Assembly: GCA_963573305.1 (NCBI GenBank)
Contig: OY754339.1
Span: 10,649,941 to 10,713,940 of the forward strand
DNA length: 64,000 nt
Direction: 5' to 3'
Source of the DNA: Pyrrhosoma nymphula
Lineage: Eukaryota > Arthropoda > Insecta > Odonata > Coenagrionidae
In this document: in pieces, positions 18,346 to 30,574 of the stretch
How positions within the stretch are numbered: the first letter of the stretch is position 1
How the letters are laid out: every line of letters begins with the position of its first letter
Program-made: the position numbers and the translations under genes
Notes under the pieces: generated by a model
The model's input: the letters and a program-made list of their open reading frames with translations, nothing else
What the model was told of the DNA's origin: nothing
The model's database searches: none

Positions 18346-20490
18346 ATTAAAATAAAAAAACTCGTACATTTCATGTAGTGTGGTGTATAGAAGATCACTC
18401 GATAATGATATAATTTTACAAAACTATGATTTTAATATTTAATTTAAACAGTGTGTGATATATACGAATAGATTTTTATTGATTAAAACGCCATTTTACC
18501 ATTCTGTATTTATTTAAACATTACCTCAGCAAATATTTAAACTGTAATATTACCAAATGATTATGAAAAGGACGGGGAAAATTGGAACGCGGGTTCGGAA
18601 AGAACATGTTAACATTGGTAAATGGAATATATATTATCTGCTATATAAAAGACTTCGCCCACGTAGGTAAGATTCAGTTACTGGGCGTAGTAATTCAGAA
18701 GTGCACCAATAAATGGCAACCGAGCTCCCGTATACGTAATTCACAAACTGACACAAGGCGCGGGCATTTTCCAAAATACACTCAGGGGAAACTACTTAGT
18801 AACAGCTCAACCTGCTTCAGCAAAATGTTGTATACAAAGAAATGTCTGACATTTAGATAAGTAGTACACATATTTTATTGTAGTTGCACATTTTTCTATT
18901 AAAAATAAAAAAACAAACATTAATTCATAATTTATTGTTTACTTTATTAATTGCTTGAAGGCTACTTCGCCAATATTTTAGCCTGTTTCAGCAAGCTTAT
19001 CAACCAGTTTATATTATATATTTAAAAATAGTTCTTATACAGCAATAATGCAAATTTAAAGGGGAATATTGGAGCGGGTAGGTCGAGGTAATCTGAAAAG
19101 GACGAGGTAAAGTAGTTCAGGATCGTCAATGACCGAGTAGAGAGTGTTGAGTATGATTTAAAATCTTTTTTTAAGCCTGTCATTAGAATGATTAAATATG
19201 ATAACCGACATCTAAATAATAATAACAGAGGATAAATTACAGAAATAGCAAACTATGTGTTTAAACTTTAGCAAAGAAATGAATGAGACTGGCGAGATAT
19301 TTATGATTAGCTGGAGTTGTCATCGACCATTTTGAGAAGGAATATGTAACAATGGAAAATACAAGTGAAATAATTTAATGAATTAATTATGACTAAATTC
19401 GATTAGATTATTATTTACGTTAATTAATATAAACTTTTTAATAATTATAATTTAATAAAAATAATTAATTAAAATAATAATGTATTATTAACGTTCGATT
19501 ATTTATTATGAAATATAAATAAATATAACAAACTTCAACCGATACAGAGGGAATTCCGAGTATTTCATGAGGGTGAAAGATGTATATGCGTCTCAATAAA
19601 TGCACTATATCAGCCGATGCTCAAAAGTAATTTAATATGGCCTCAGACGCATTAAATCATTGCATAATTGATGGGTTAAGAGAATAAATTCATGCTTCAA
19701 AAATTGTGTATGCGTTTATATTATAGAGAGTTGGACATTTGTTTTTTTATCTCAACTTCTTTTTTGCCAACGTTTCGCCTTTTAAGCAAAAATTATCGAA
19801 GCAGTTTGAGAAAAATATGATTCGTGAAGTATGTAGCCCTGCCGTTTTACATGCGTATGTAACTTTTATGGATACAATGTAGATATATCTTGTTAAACGA
19901 TCAGGAAGCTTTATGCTTTTTTCATTCTCACACCAAAAGGAAAAATTCTCCCGTCTGTCTTTTTTTTACAGGTCTTATTTTTCACTTGCTTCGTGAGTTT
20001 AAACGCATATCAATTTCCTAATTTTTGAACCCTTTTCCGTTGATCAATCTTTCCCAAATTTTGCAAACGTGTTTCATTTTGATCACAGAATCTTGGTAAA
20101 TCTTTTCGAAATTTTCACGTTGTCAGATTTAATTTAATTAAATATTTTTGATTTAAGAAAACATACATACGTACATAGAGAAAACATTATTTAAAGCATT
20201 ACGCATTGAATTGTAAAACATTGAAAGCATTGCAGAACATTGAGGGGGTACACCGCTATAGAGAAATTCAAATTTTGAAGTAAAAAGTAAAAAAATAATA
20301 ATGTATAAAAAAACACTTTTTTAAACTGGTCTTATTTCAAAATGCACAACAAAGTAAAAAATAAAAATGCACTAAAAAGTAGAAAATAAATTTTAGATTG
20401 AAATTTACGAAGTTAAGAGACCTATTCCAAATTTATAAATATATTCAAGTTGAATGTGAAAATGAATATAAGATTACTTTATCTGTGTAA
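18346..20490. other. A/T-rich noncoding DNA
   Basis: No supported gene or element boundary. The 92-codon frame at 18582-18860 has no domain. 19380-19540 is nearly pure A/T. Confidence 0.45.
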
Positions 20491-20492
20491 TT

Positions 20493-20531
20493 CGTCGATG
20501 ATTATGAGGCAAGAATGCATAATCATCGACG
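20493..20531. repeat. perfect 14 bp hairpin
   Basis: CGTCGATGATTATG at 20493-20506 pairs perfectly with 20518-20531 across an 11-base loop. Function unknown. Confidence 0.75.
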
Positions 20532-20574
20532 TCTAATTGATCATCTAGTTGGTCATCATGATTATAAGACCAGG

Positions 20575-20745
20575 GTTCTCAAATTCAACTTAGTAAATTA
20601 CTTTGCAGGCTCCAATTCAACTTAGTAAATTGCTTTGCACCTGCCTGGCTTGCCTAGCTGTTTGGCTTGGCTGTAGTTAAATTTAAAAAACTCTCTCGTA
20701 TGTCTTATTTTTTATTTAACTACACTACAAGCCAGGCGTTTCTGC
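20575..20745. repeat. short tandem duplication and small foldback
   Basis: AATTCAACTTAGTAAATT recurs 35 bp apart (near 20582 and 20617). Just downstream GCCTGGCTTG (near 20643) pairs with CAAGCCAGGC (near 20729), and TGTAGTTAAAT pairs with ATTTAACTACA inside it, forming a ~95 bp foldback. Confidence 0.55.
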
Positions 20746-21380
20746 TGCTGAAGGGACTCCCTCTAATGTCGGTTGCGGTAGGAAGCATAATTTCCTTTAA
20801 AGAATACAAAAAAATATGCTTAATACAGAAATGAGTGCGTCAAACGATAAATACAATGCATCAAAAATGGAAAAAAGGGTTTTGACTATGTTTTATAACT
20901 ATTCCACCCATTTTTAATCGGTTAAGCATTCGCGACATAATCCAATGGCTTAAAAATGGAGGGCCAAAACATTTCACAGGTTTAAAGCACGAGAATTGAG
21001 CACGAGAATTTTCCATGACGCAAGAAACGCAGTTGCCTAACATGATGATCTATGCAGGAGCCGTACGTTTGAAAATCCACACAAATTCAAGCAGAAAAGA
21101 AATTAGAAGGCACGCGTTGCTTGAATTTCCTGCATGTCACCTCCCGTTTCTTTTTTCTTCCTCATTTTTTTAGGTAAGACTAAACGAAATGAGAAAACGA
21201 GGAAAGATGAAGGAAACCACTGCTCCCTTTGATTTTTCAATGCAAACATCGGCATAACTTTTTTAGTCATCCATTTTTTTTAGGACGGTGTTTTATATGT
21301 ATTCAATTTTTTGAATGGTCCCGGAAACAGAGACCTTTTCCATGCCCGCTACAAATTCAATCTCGCGACCGGGAATGCCT
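20746..21380. other. noncoding DNA
   Basis: No supported gene or repeat. Confidence 0.4.
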
Positions 21381-21842
21381 GCTTCGTTTTCCGAAGTGGG
21401 ACGGGCATTGAAGGTGGGGGGCGGAGGAAATCCAAGGTTCGGGAACGCAGAGGGCGAGGAGGTATGAGAGGTGGGGGAGGGAACCCTATTCCTTTTCCCA
21501 CTTTTCCCACCTTTTCGGAGACTTGGGCCGCCAGACCCGACTTTCTGCATTTGACACGTACAAGCACTGACTCCAAGCGCCGTTTGACGACCTTCATAAA
21601 TTGAGGTTTTCCACCGAATCCGTTCCCCCCCCCTCCCTTTTCAGTTTTGCCTCCACCTCCTCCTCTACACTCCTGTGCCGCCTGGCATTGCATCCCCACT
21701 ACATTCCTCCATTCCACGGGCCACATACTCACGATCTCCGGTGTCCCCCTCCCCCGCTATACTCTCCGTCTGCAGTCCCCCCCCCCCAAACCACTCCCCC
21801 CCCCCCCCCACCAACCACCGACCACTTTGAAGCGCTCTACAC
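21381..21842. other. G-rich then C-rich low-complexity island
   Basis: G-rich on the plus strand to about 21490, then C-rich with an 11 C run (21777-21787) and a 14 C run (21796-21809). The many overlapping frames here reflect composition, not genes. The island continues after the MITE-like insertion at 22371. Confidence 0.6.
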
Positions 21843-21846
21843 CTAT

Positions 21847-22366
21847 GGTTACCAACTTGGTTCAACTGGAATTCCGGACAAAGCGCAAATTTTGTTGGCA
21901 CACAAGAGGTCTGTCTCCGAAAATTATATGGACTGTTTTTACCTTCAAAACAGCCGGATACGTAATTTAAAAATTCAGTGACTTGGATATAACGTTGGAT
22001 TGGAATCTGGGATCAACTCATACAGTAATTATAAATAATAATAACAAAGATAACAATTTTATTCTAGCATTTTGTTAAAATTTAATATAGATTTCATACA
22101 AGCACGCTACGTTGAAACATTTCGGAAAGAATAAATCCAGTTCAACGTTATCCAATTCATAAATTTCTAGATATTATTATATTTTGATTAACAATAACTA
22201 TTGACTAAATGACGATAAATAATGTTAAACTCGATAAAATTTTAAGCAAATGTGACTTTTTCACGAATTCCGGACAATGTGCTGTCCGGAAGGAAGGCAA
22301 CTCTTCTTTCCGGACAAAGGCGTCAAAATTCGGACTGTCCGGAGAAATTCCGGACGGTTGGCAACC
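21847..22366. mobile_element. 520 bp MITE-like DNA element
   Basis: The left end GGTTACCAAC and right end GTTGGCAACC are inverted repeats (one mismatch in 10). TTCCGGACA-type words follow inside both ends, giving imperfect terminal repeats of about 50 bp. CTAT flanks both sides (21843-21846 and 22367-22370) and may be a target duplication. The element splits a C-rich island. There is no transposase ORF, so it would be non-autonomous. Confidence 0.6.
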
Positions 22367-22370
22367 CTAT

Positions 22371-22570
22371 GCACACCCACTGCATTCCTTCCCTCCTCAA
22401 CCTCCGCCAACCTCTACAAGCTCGCATCCAAAATCCACCCCCCTCCCCCAGCCTCTCAGTCGTCGTAAACGCCGCAAGAGGGTTGCTCCGTACACCCATC
22501 CCCAAATATCTCCCTCCTCCCTTTCCCCACCCCCTCCGGCCCGTTCCGCCCGACATCCATCAGCAGTAAT
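22371..22570. other. C-rich island, right part
   Basis: Continuation of the pyrimidine-rich island interrupted at 21847. It is rich in CCTCCC runs; the frames over it are fortuitous. Confidence 0.5.
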
Positions 22571-24060
22571 TAAGCCGTAAAACTTTTTACGCGAATTTCT
22601 GCCCGTTGTCATCTGTGTGGTGGAGTGAGCAAGCAAGGTCTGGACCAACACGTTCTCCTCGCGGAAGGGGCTATGCTTTTAATTTATTTTTTTAAGACTA
22701 AGGTGGCAGGATGGAACATGGTTCTTCGAGGATATACCTATCGTTCTTTTATATTTATTTCGCTCGGTTGACTCAAAGGGGATCTAACTGCCCATTAAAA
22801 AAATCGTTGATTTTGTCGAGGTTGCAAGCAAGAAAATGTCTTTTTCAATTAATTGAAATGGGTGGTAACGCTCCCTCGCGAAAAACATAGATCCTCCTTC
22901 CATATCTCGAGTCATTCCTTGAATGCGTTTGAAGGGGAAACACGAAACGCCTTCTAACACCCACACCTACATGTGGTTAAACCGTAAATTGGCATAAATA
23001 TAATTTAATTACTATTATGGTTAATTATGTAAAAACGTGTCTTTTATCTGAAATGAACGACAAAGATCTATCTCTCAGTGGAATGTTTTTGGTAAACTTA
23101 ACTTGTAATTACCTACATCGTGTTAAATTCAAGAATGGGTGAGACATGGGGAAATAGCAATTTTCCAATGAATTACAAACACAAAATCTACAGGAGAAAA
23201 TGATACCTCTGTTTCTGACTAAAGTCTTTGGCGCAAACTTTTGTGATCCGGGTTCGAGGTCTAGTCAAGGCTGTGAAATTTTTCACATAATTTTTTTATC
23301 AAATATAAATGTAATTTCAGGGAAAACTATTTATTTAAGTTGAAAACTTCCAGGAAATCGTACAAAAATACATTGGAAGCCCCGAACATCTTATTTTATT
23401 GGTTACGAGCAAACTACTAGAATAATTGAAGTCAAAATGCGTTAATTAAATAGAAATGGCGCTGCAGTCTATAGCTGGAACAAACGTTCATTCAAATATA
23501 TTCGTTGAATATGTAACTTCCTTGTTAAGAACTGCTTGTTTGTAACTTAAATTTGTTTTCAAATAAAAAAATCATGTCCTCAGTGATAGCAGATTGTATG
23601 GTCAAAACAAAGAGTAACGTGGAGTATGGCATATGCTATGGGTTACAATGTCGCTAATTAAGAATGTCCTTGAGGAACCTCCTTTAAACGTCAATCTCCT
23701 AAACTAAGGATGGAGAAACACGTATGAAACCAACACTGTCATCCTACAATCGCTTCTCTCTGCTCGCTCAGTATCTAATGGTAGATAGGTCGTCTTCGAA
23801 AGCATGACTGAGTTCCAAAACGACCAGTAAGAACAATCAGTACTTCGGAGATGTCTAGAAGGACATTGAAATAGTGTTTCTGATTTTTCGAATCTTTTGT
23901 GAATATCTTGTTTCATGTAATGAAATTCAAGGCTTACTGAACGACTCGTGACACTGTCATATTCATTAACATTGGTTAACAGGATTTGTCCACTAACCCA
24001 AGAAAACCAAAAACATTGTAAATTAAAATGATTTTCTATTCATAAAATGTATTTATTTCA
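22571..24060. other. noncoding DNA with a SINE trace
   Basis: No gene. The only element signal is a tRNA-type box B, GGTTCGAGGTC, at 23251-23261 with weak tRNA-like sequence before it (from about 23225), probably a decayed SINE head. Confidence 0.4.
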
Positions 24061-24085
24061 AAATAATTCATAAGTAATAACAAGG

Positions 24086-24201
24086 GCAACGGCCTGCCAC
24101 GATGGAAACACCGGTTCCCGATCAGTCACCGAAGTTAAGCATCGTTGGGCTCGGCTCGAGTTTGGACGGGTGATCCTCCGATTCGTCCGAGTGCTGTTGC
24201 A
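24086..24201 (+). pseudogene. 5S rRNA-like sequence (pseudogene or 5S-derived SINE)
   Basis: About 116 bp resembles animal 5S rRNA along its length: GCAACGGCCTGCCACGATGG start, CACCGGTTCCCGATCAG, the internal promoter box A GAAGTTAAGCATCG (24131-24144), GGGCTCGG, box C TTTGGACGGGTGATCC, and a GTGCTGTTGC end matching the start. It differs from insect 5S in the 3' third (CTCCGATTCGTCCG). The following AATGACCTTAGCCGTCGAAG is not 5S and suggests the 5S-headed (SINE3-like) class of retroposon. A functional 5S gene in isolation is less likely. Confidence 0.7.
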
Positions 24202-24233
24202 CATACTGTGTGCACGTGGCGGACAGTATGTGC
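24199..24233. repeat. 11 bp hairpin after the 5S-like unit
   Basis: GCACATACTGT (24199-24209) and ACAGTATGTGC (24223-24233) are perfect inverted repeats with a 13-base loop, overlapping the end of the 5S-like sequence. It may be part of the body of a 5S-derived SINE. Confidence 0.6.
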
Positions 24234-24856
24234 CAAATGACCTTAGCCGTCGAAGCACGTTAAACTTATTACAACTAATTACAACACAGTAATATCAAAC
24301 TATAATTTTAAGTTTAGGATGAAAAATAAAGAAGAAAAAAATGGTCAATTTCTGGATATATCTGCATTAAATTTAAAGCGATAAAACGGCTTTGTAGAAT
24401 TAAAACAGTTAAATATTTTTTCTCCTCGCATAAGTTGGTAAACAGGCTTGTTGAAGGACTTGGCGGGCCTGGACGCACTGTCATTTTAACGGTGGTTTAT
24501 GCAGGTATTAACGATGCAAGAACTCTTTCTTAATTGCCGTTACCGCAATACAAAAATGTGAGTCGTGATTCGCGTTGGCCTAAAGCAAGCAGTTGCTGCG
24601 GTTATCATTTTGCTCGTGTATTGGCGCCCCCTCAATAGAGCGATTTGACGACCGAAAGATATAGGTTTAAAAATCTGATGGAATATGAAGCCATAAATCC
24701 CCTTAATACCCAATAAGCCCTTGGAGTTCGGTGGAGGAAATAAAAAAGTAGCATTCCATTATCGCTGCGCGCCCCCGTGAGTTAGCGAGTTTAATGTGAC
24801 TCTCGGTAACACCCGGCCATCGTCGAGCTAGCTACCCAAAGGGATGAAAACGTAGG

Positions 24857-25015
24857 CAGGGGTGGGCAAAATACTCTAAAAATCGCATTTGAAATACAAA
24901 ATACCAAAAACTCAATGAAACGTATTTGAAATACGAAATATTTCGAAAGATGTATTTGAAATAAATATACATGTATTTTAAAATACTCGAAAATCGGAAA
25001 CGGATTCCAATCAAA
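24857..25015. mobile_element. possible end of a hAT-like element
   Basis: CAGGGGTGGGCAAAATAC at 24857 resembles hAT terminal inverted repeats (CAGGGGTGG type). It is followed by repeated GTATTTGAAATA palindromes, as in some non-autonomous hAT families. No second terminus was found. Confidence 0.35.
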
Positions 25016-27620
25016 ATAAAACTCTTCAATACTTAATCTTAAGAGATAAAAATGAAAATAATTGAAATAGAATGAAAATATCACTACCAATCAAATCCAT
25101 ACAAAAAACCGGCGCAAGAGTAAAATAAGATTTGAGTTTGTGTTGCCATCTCCATTTTTAAAAATCATTAACTACGCTGTAAATACATTTAATTCACAAA
25201 TAATTCAATATGAGACTTGTATGCCTCTCCTAGGTTAATATGTTCAGTAGTATCTCTAAAAGAATTACTTCCAGAACTTTCTGATGAAGCCTTTCTCGAA
25301 CCGAGTTCAAACCCAGTCATATGAAAAATGAAAATGAACTGCGAAAGAAAAAGTATGCCATAGTAATAATATGTGTAAAAATTTAATTTCGCCGATATGA
25401 AAGCAATTCCGAAACATTTTTCATTATTTATTTAAATTTATTATATAATATTTGTAATACAAATACGTCTTATCTTCACTATTTATTCCTACACGAAATT
25501 TCTTAGCCACTACAGGCCACAGCCTGTAGATCTCTCGATTAATGGTAATCTCTTGTCTTGCCAAAAGTGAGTGGGCACATTCAACACAGACTCACTGTAG
25601 CTCACGATTCTATGAGATATGACAGTGCCGCTTTGGTTAACACTTCTCCCAATGACTTCTCAAACATTATGGAAAAACTGTGCTACTGAGGACTGGTAGC
25701 TTGGTTATCACCGGACAGGGTGTGTAAGACAAAAGAGGTTTTTTAAGTCGGCTTTGAGATACTGGAGTACGTATCAATGAGACGGAAAAACAAAACGAAA
25801 AAACTATGAACATCTACAAAAAATGACTTCTATGAGAATATGCTTCCCGGTCGAAAGTTTTCAAATCATATCATTTATTTATTATTTTAACGAGTTACTT
25901 TCTCCAAGATTCAATGATTTATTGAAAAACGTGCATTTATGAAAAATATTAAGTCAAGAAAAGCTGTGTAACTCTAGCGCATTAGGTGTAAGTTTAAAGG
26001 AGAACAAACAGAACTAGGTGGGTCAAAAATGACCCGACCTTGATTCCAGCGTCAATAAGCGGATTTAGGAAATATTTCGTTTCCCAATATTTCATTCGAT
26101 AACAAACTTTCTGTTTCTATTGCTGCACCAGCGTCCGTGCTTGAGATAGATGGTGAAAATGAGTGGCGTTATTTTTACGGTATTAAGTATAATGAATCCC
26201 ACAGAAATTGATTCTTTCGTATCACTATGCCTTTATTCAAAGGCATACGTACTATATAATCTTATGCCTTCGACAGGCTTTTAACCACTGTCAGAAATTC
26301 AAGCTACTCAGACACTCATAAAGATGGATCTTAAAAAAAAAAACGTTCAAACTCCTCCGTGAAACATAAGGAATTCTATGAAAACTGTCCTTCCTTTCTT
26401 AGGACCAGTTTCTTTGCTAAGGAGTGCCTAATTTCATTCTCTGACGATTTAGTTTCGGTAGAACGTAGGGAAGCCTTGAGAAAACCACGGAAACTTTACT
26501 TGCATATCTTAGCGAGTCTTTCGGAGGTGTTTAAGAAAAGCAGTAAGAATGGTCTGTTACTATTCGTTCCGAATCAAGCATTTTACAATGATGTCGTTAA
26601 TACTGATAGTCATAAATGAAGTAACTAACTGTAGCCAAAATATATAAATTAGAGTAAATGCAGAATATTTCAAAGAATTTCTACAGAATGAAAAAAAAAT
26701 TAATAGTGTTCTTTACGGAATGTGAAAGAATGTGCAAACATATTTTACAAGAAAATTCTTGGAAACTCTGTGGTAATTTATTTAAAACGTTTTTCAGTAT
26801 TTAGAGGTTTATCTACAGAAATACCTGAGTATTTCTGCATAAATATTTTTGACAGAAATCGTTCACAAATTTCTAGCAGGGAATTTCTTGCTGATCTGAA
26901 TTATGGTTACTTTAGTATTTGCTGACCCTCTGCTAGAGCCAGTCGCTTGACTTTCACCCTGTCCTTCAAAAGGTAAAATTCACTAAGGCACAATGTGTTG
27001 AAGTCATGGTCGGTCTATATTGGAATTGGGTGGAAATTGACCGCTTTTCTTCTCTTACAATTATGAATATCAATTATTTCCTCCATGATGCATCTGAAAC
27101 CCTCTCATATGCTTCTAATAAAGCTAACAGTGCTCAATGTTTTAGCAACTGCACATAAAGCTGCCTTTGTTGTTTAGTAGGCGGAAAAAAGACGTTACAA
27201 AAACACAAGTGATCAGATATTGTCTGAACGACGTTTTTCTTTTTGCGTTGTCCATTCATGGTCATCAAATTGATGTACTCCAGCTGGTTCGCAGTATCAT
27301 TTCTTTGAGACATATGTAGGTGGCTGGAGTAGTAATCGTGAGTCATTGAATGCACAATTTAATAACTTTTCAAGTGAGTCTAAAATAATGTTTGGACCAC
27401 ATTTTAGTTACGTACATCTGTTTATACGGTAGAAATCACCATACATGCAGTGCATTACAATATGCAATAATTATATTTCAAATATTTTGCTTTTATAAAA
27501 AAATACACTCCATGGTTACAGGCTTTACTTTGTGGAAGTTTTTAATACCCATACATAATAATATACCTAGTACCTTTTCACGGAATGTACTACCGGTAGA
27601 ACACATTTTGCCTGGTAACG
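25016..27620. other. noncoding DNA
   Basis: No supported gene. Frames at 26359-26619 and 26722-26925 have no recognised domain. Confidence 0.4.
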
Positions 27621-27628
27621 CGTAACAT

Positions 27629-27670
27629 CATCAGGTACAACGCGTTGTATGTACCTGATGATGTTACGAT
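27629..27670. repeat. palindrome from truncated hammerhead-type repeats
   Basis: CGTAACATCATCAGGTAC and its perfect reverse complement face each other around ACGCGTTGT. The words GTAC-CTGATGA and ACGCGTTGTA match the motif of the 4.6 kb foldback, but stem II and GAAA are missing, so these are truncated, tail-to-tail relics. Confidence 0.6.
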
Positions 27671-27680
27671 GATGATGATG

Positions 27681-27754
27681 TAACCGGATTTGAACCTGGG
27701 ACCCTTCGATCAGTAGCCAAGCGCTCTACACACTACTAGGCCACCACGCTCCCC
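27681..27754 (-). mobile_element. tRNA-derived SINE head (family S2)
   Basis: On the minus strand: GGGGAGCGTGGTGGCCTAG start, box A TGGCCTAGTAGTG (27743-27731), AGAGCGCTTGGCTAC, and a perfect box B GGTTCAAATCC (27696-27686). The acceptor ends do not pair and the 3' side runs into ATC repeats, so this is a SINE head, not a tRNA gene. Confidence 0.6.
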
Positions 27755-27765
27755 ATTTTATCTAG

Positions 27766-27855
27766 GCATAGATATTAATAATGACACGCATGCAACGTTT
27801 CACGCAAATCTCTTCATAAAAAAATCGCTCCAACCACCTTAATGACGAGTCTTTC
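27766..27855 (+). repeat. dispersed repeat R3, copy 2
   Basis: Shares ordered words with 3555-3652: TATCTAGGCATAGATAT, CGCATG, AGTxTCAxGCAAATCT-like sequence and TCCAACCACCTTAATGAC. Confidence 0.6.
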
Positions 27856-28784
27856 ACTACGAAAAAAATAGGTGAATTCTTCATGCATAAAACACATACA
27901 TAAGTTCCATAAAACACGAGTAAATGGTACTTTTGTGACGACATATTCCAACAGCAAGTTAAGAAGACGGAAACGTCACTCTAACCAAATAATGTAGCAT
28001 TATATTAGCCGAGAATAGTTATAAAAAGTAGATGCATTATAACTGCTCGAAAATCAGTGGTTGCATAAATATAATCGTGTTGAAAGGCAAAGAGTAAAAC
28101 ATTTCCAGTGGGGGGCAAAAAGGCAAAATGTTTTCTCAGCCACCTCAGCTATGCTAGTTCCCTCATAAAGGCTACTTCCACAGACATAATTCATTATCCT
28201 TGACAGACAAGTATGCTATGATTTAGAATCGCCTGAACTAGTAAGTAGATGCGATTTGGCCCATAAATCAGAAATTAAGCATGTGTACTACGATTTTATT
28301 AAATCAGTGTGATGATCTGATTTTTTCACCATTTTTTCGACATAAATAACGTGTTATTTTAAATCAAATAGTTAATATTGAATCTTTATAGTGGGTCACT
28401 GTTACAATTTTTACTCACTTTGTTTAAGCGTTTTAAGTTATAATCAGTGGAAAATTTAATTGCTTTTTCGAATAGCCTTGTCTACTTCCAAATATTTTAA
28501 TGTCGACTAAAAACTTTGATAACTTATAAATTAGGTTTTGTTTTTCTTTTTGAATTTATTGTAGCCAACATCGAGAAATAATCGAGATTCTATTTTTTTT
28601 ACTTATTTAATTTGGAAACCAGAAGATACTTGAGTGTCTCGCTCGAGACTCAAGGCTGAAACAAGACTGGAGAATTACGAGGTGAGAAACGAGACGAGAC
28701 TAAAGTTCGGAACTAAACAATACGAAACCAAACCTGATCCCAAATTTCGTCTCGCGGCTACACTAATTGAAACACTCAACTAAA
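27856..28784. other. noncoding DNA
   Basis: No supported feature. Confidence 0.4.
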
Positions 28785-28882
28785 GTGGTTGGAGCGACTT
28801 TTGTTTGTGAACAGATTTTTTGCATTAAATTGATTCCTTAAGTGTCCTGTTCACCGATATCTATAGATAAAAGTGAACAAAA
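28785..28882 (-). repeat. dispersed repeat R3, copy 3
   Basis: Reverse-strand match to the R3 copies: minus-strand TATCTATAGATATCGGTGAA, ATGCAAAAAATCTGTTCAC, TCGCTCCAACCACTTTA. Noncoding. Confidence 0.55.
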
Positions 28883-29947
28883 TTGCATTTAACTGATTTG
28901 TTTTTTTTTGCAATTCAATTCAATGCTATTTTAATACCAATCCTTAAGGCACATGGTATATATTTAGTAATTATTGGATGACATGAGTACAAAATTCAAG
29001 TTGTCACCCCGAGTACAGCATTCGAAAAAAAATTATTTAAATTAATTTTGTTAATACTTCGAATACCACACCGAAAACCCTCGTCATAACTGTTTAATTA
29101 ATGAAGAAAATTTAAAATACAGTTCTTGCATATTTTTCATTACATTTTTGGTGAGTTTCAACGCAAAAAACAGAAGAAAATAACTGAAATGTGTTCAAAG
29201 AATTTATTTTGTACATGCATAAAAACTTATTTAAATGTGCACTCGGTGACCCACGATTAACGCTCCAGCCACCTTAAACAAGAACTAGGGTAACACCTTC
29301 TAAATTCGGGCTAACGTCTATGAATACGGCTGAGAGAAATAAGCTTATATGACGCTACCTGTTTCGAAAAAATGACATAAGCTGGGCGTGTGAGGTCTAT
29401 CAATCCAGAGGCATAAGCCGACTGCGTTTTGCAACCTCTCGTGATTGATATCTCGACCTGCTGTGCCACCGAGTATCACATCTGGCACCATGGAAAAATT
29501 GTAGAAAAAAATGACGACGCCGGGACGTAAATCAGATGAAGTTTTGTTTCGTTCAAAAGCTTTCTCTTTGTTTACGCCCACCATTCTCTCCATGGGAACG
29601 CGAGAATTTTGTTTTAAATTTAAATTAAAAATTAGAAACCATTTAGGCACAGATATATAAAATATATCAATTTTTTTAACACGGGAAACCATCAAGAATA
29701 TTTATTATACAGGAATATTTAAGGTAAGCGTTGTTCTTACAATCGGCACCAACCATGTTTAAGGTGGGTTGAGCAAAATAGTTCCGTAGTCATAACAGAG
29801 ACCATATTCAAATTTTATTTTTTTATTCCAGCGTCTGTAAGAAGTATGAAATAAATATTGTAGTATTAATGGCGCAAAGATATAGTTATATATGACCAAA
29901 ATACTCAGTAATTAAATAAATAAAGCTACAAAAGTCTCTAACTTGAC
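28883..29947. other. noncoding DNA
   Basis: The 116-codon minus-strand frame at 29345-29695 has no recognised domain and no homologue I know. No other feature is supported. Confidence 0.4.
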
Positions 29948-30128
29948 TCATTTTTTCCCACCGTACGCCTGAAAACCCTTCAAAACAGCAAGTTTTTTTT
30001 GCGATTCTGTAAAAATTACTGTGGTGAGTAATAGATTATTTTTTTATAAATAGTTGAGAAAACATGCAATCTAAACACCGTTAGTTTTTTGACGAAATCT
30101 AGGTGCTAGAATTTCCTAATTTTTTAAT
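29948..30128. repeat. dispersed repeat R2, copy 2
   Basis: Matches 2820-2990 in the same orientation: CCGTACGCCTGAAAACCC, GCGATTCTGTAAAAAT, ATAGTTGAGAAAACATGCAA, TAGAATTTCCTAATTTTT. Confidence 0.55.
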
Positions 30129-30574
30129 TATTCTCCCTCTGGAGCGCATAGCCGTAATCTATCTCATGTAATACAGCTTATATTTACAGGAAAATTGCTC
30201 GAAAATTAGTTCGACAAGGAGTTGATATTTTGATATCATTTGAAAGATGAGTTTTTTTTCTTCAAAATGATGCCAAATTCATCTAACTCTAGGTGGAGTG
30301 ATTTTTCGCTCAAACTTCCTTAAATGAAATAATCGTTCGTAATTTTTTTTAACTTAGCCAGTGGTTGATAGGAAAAAGAAAAGTTAACACTCTGATGGAG
30401 TTAAAATCATGTTTTTCGAAAAGCAGGTTATATAGGGAGGTAAACATATTGAACTTCTTATTTAGGCCGTTTTACACGAGGCTCTTCGTCGCACAATCAA
30501 TTACAAGAATCATTACTTCAGGTACATCAAATTAAACCACAATTTACATCACAATTACAATCAAATTCATTACT

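Noticed and set aside
19745..19810. Hammerhead motif on the minus strand (GGCGAAACGTTGGC)
   Set aside because: The GAAACGTT part is present but no CTGANGA box or paired stem II could be found; at best a decayed relic.
24086..24201. Functional 5S rRNA gene
   Set aside because: Single copy, changed 3' third and a non-5S body fused to it; a pseudogene or 5S-headed SINE fits better.
27681..27754. Possible functional tRNA gene
   Set aside because: Boxes A and B are good, but the acceptor stem does not pair and the 3' end runs into simple repeats; treated as a SINE head.
29345..29695. 116-codon minus-strand frame
   Set aside because: No recognisable domain, no conserved motif, and A/T-rich context like the neighbouring noncoding DNA.
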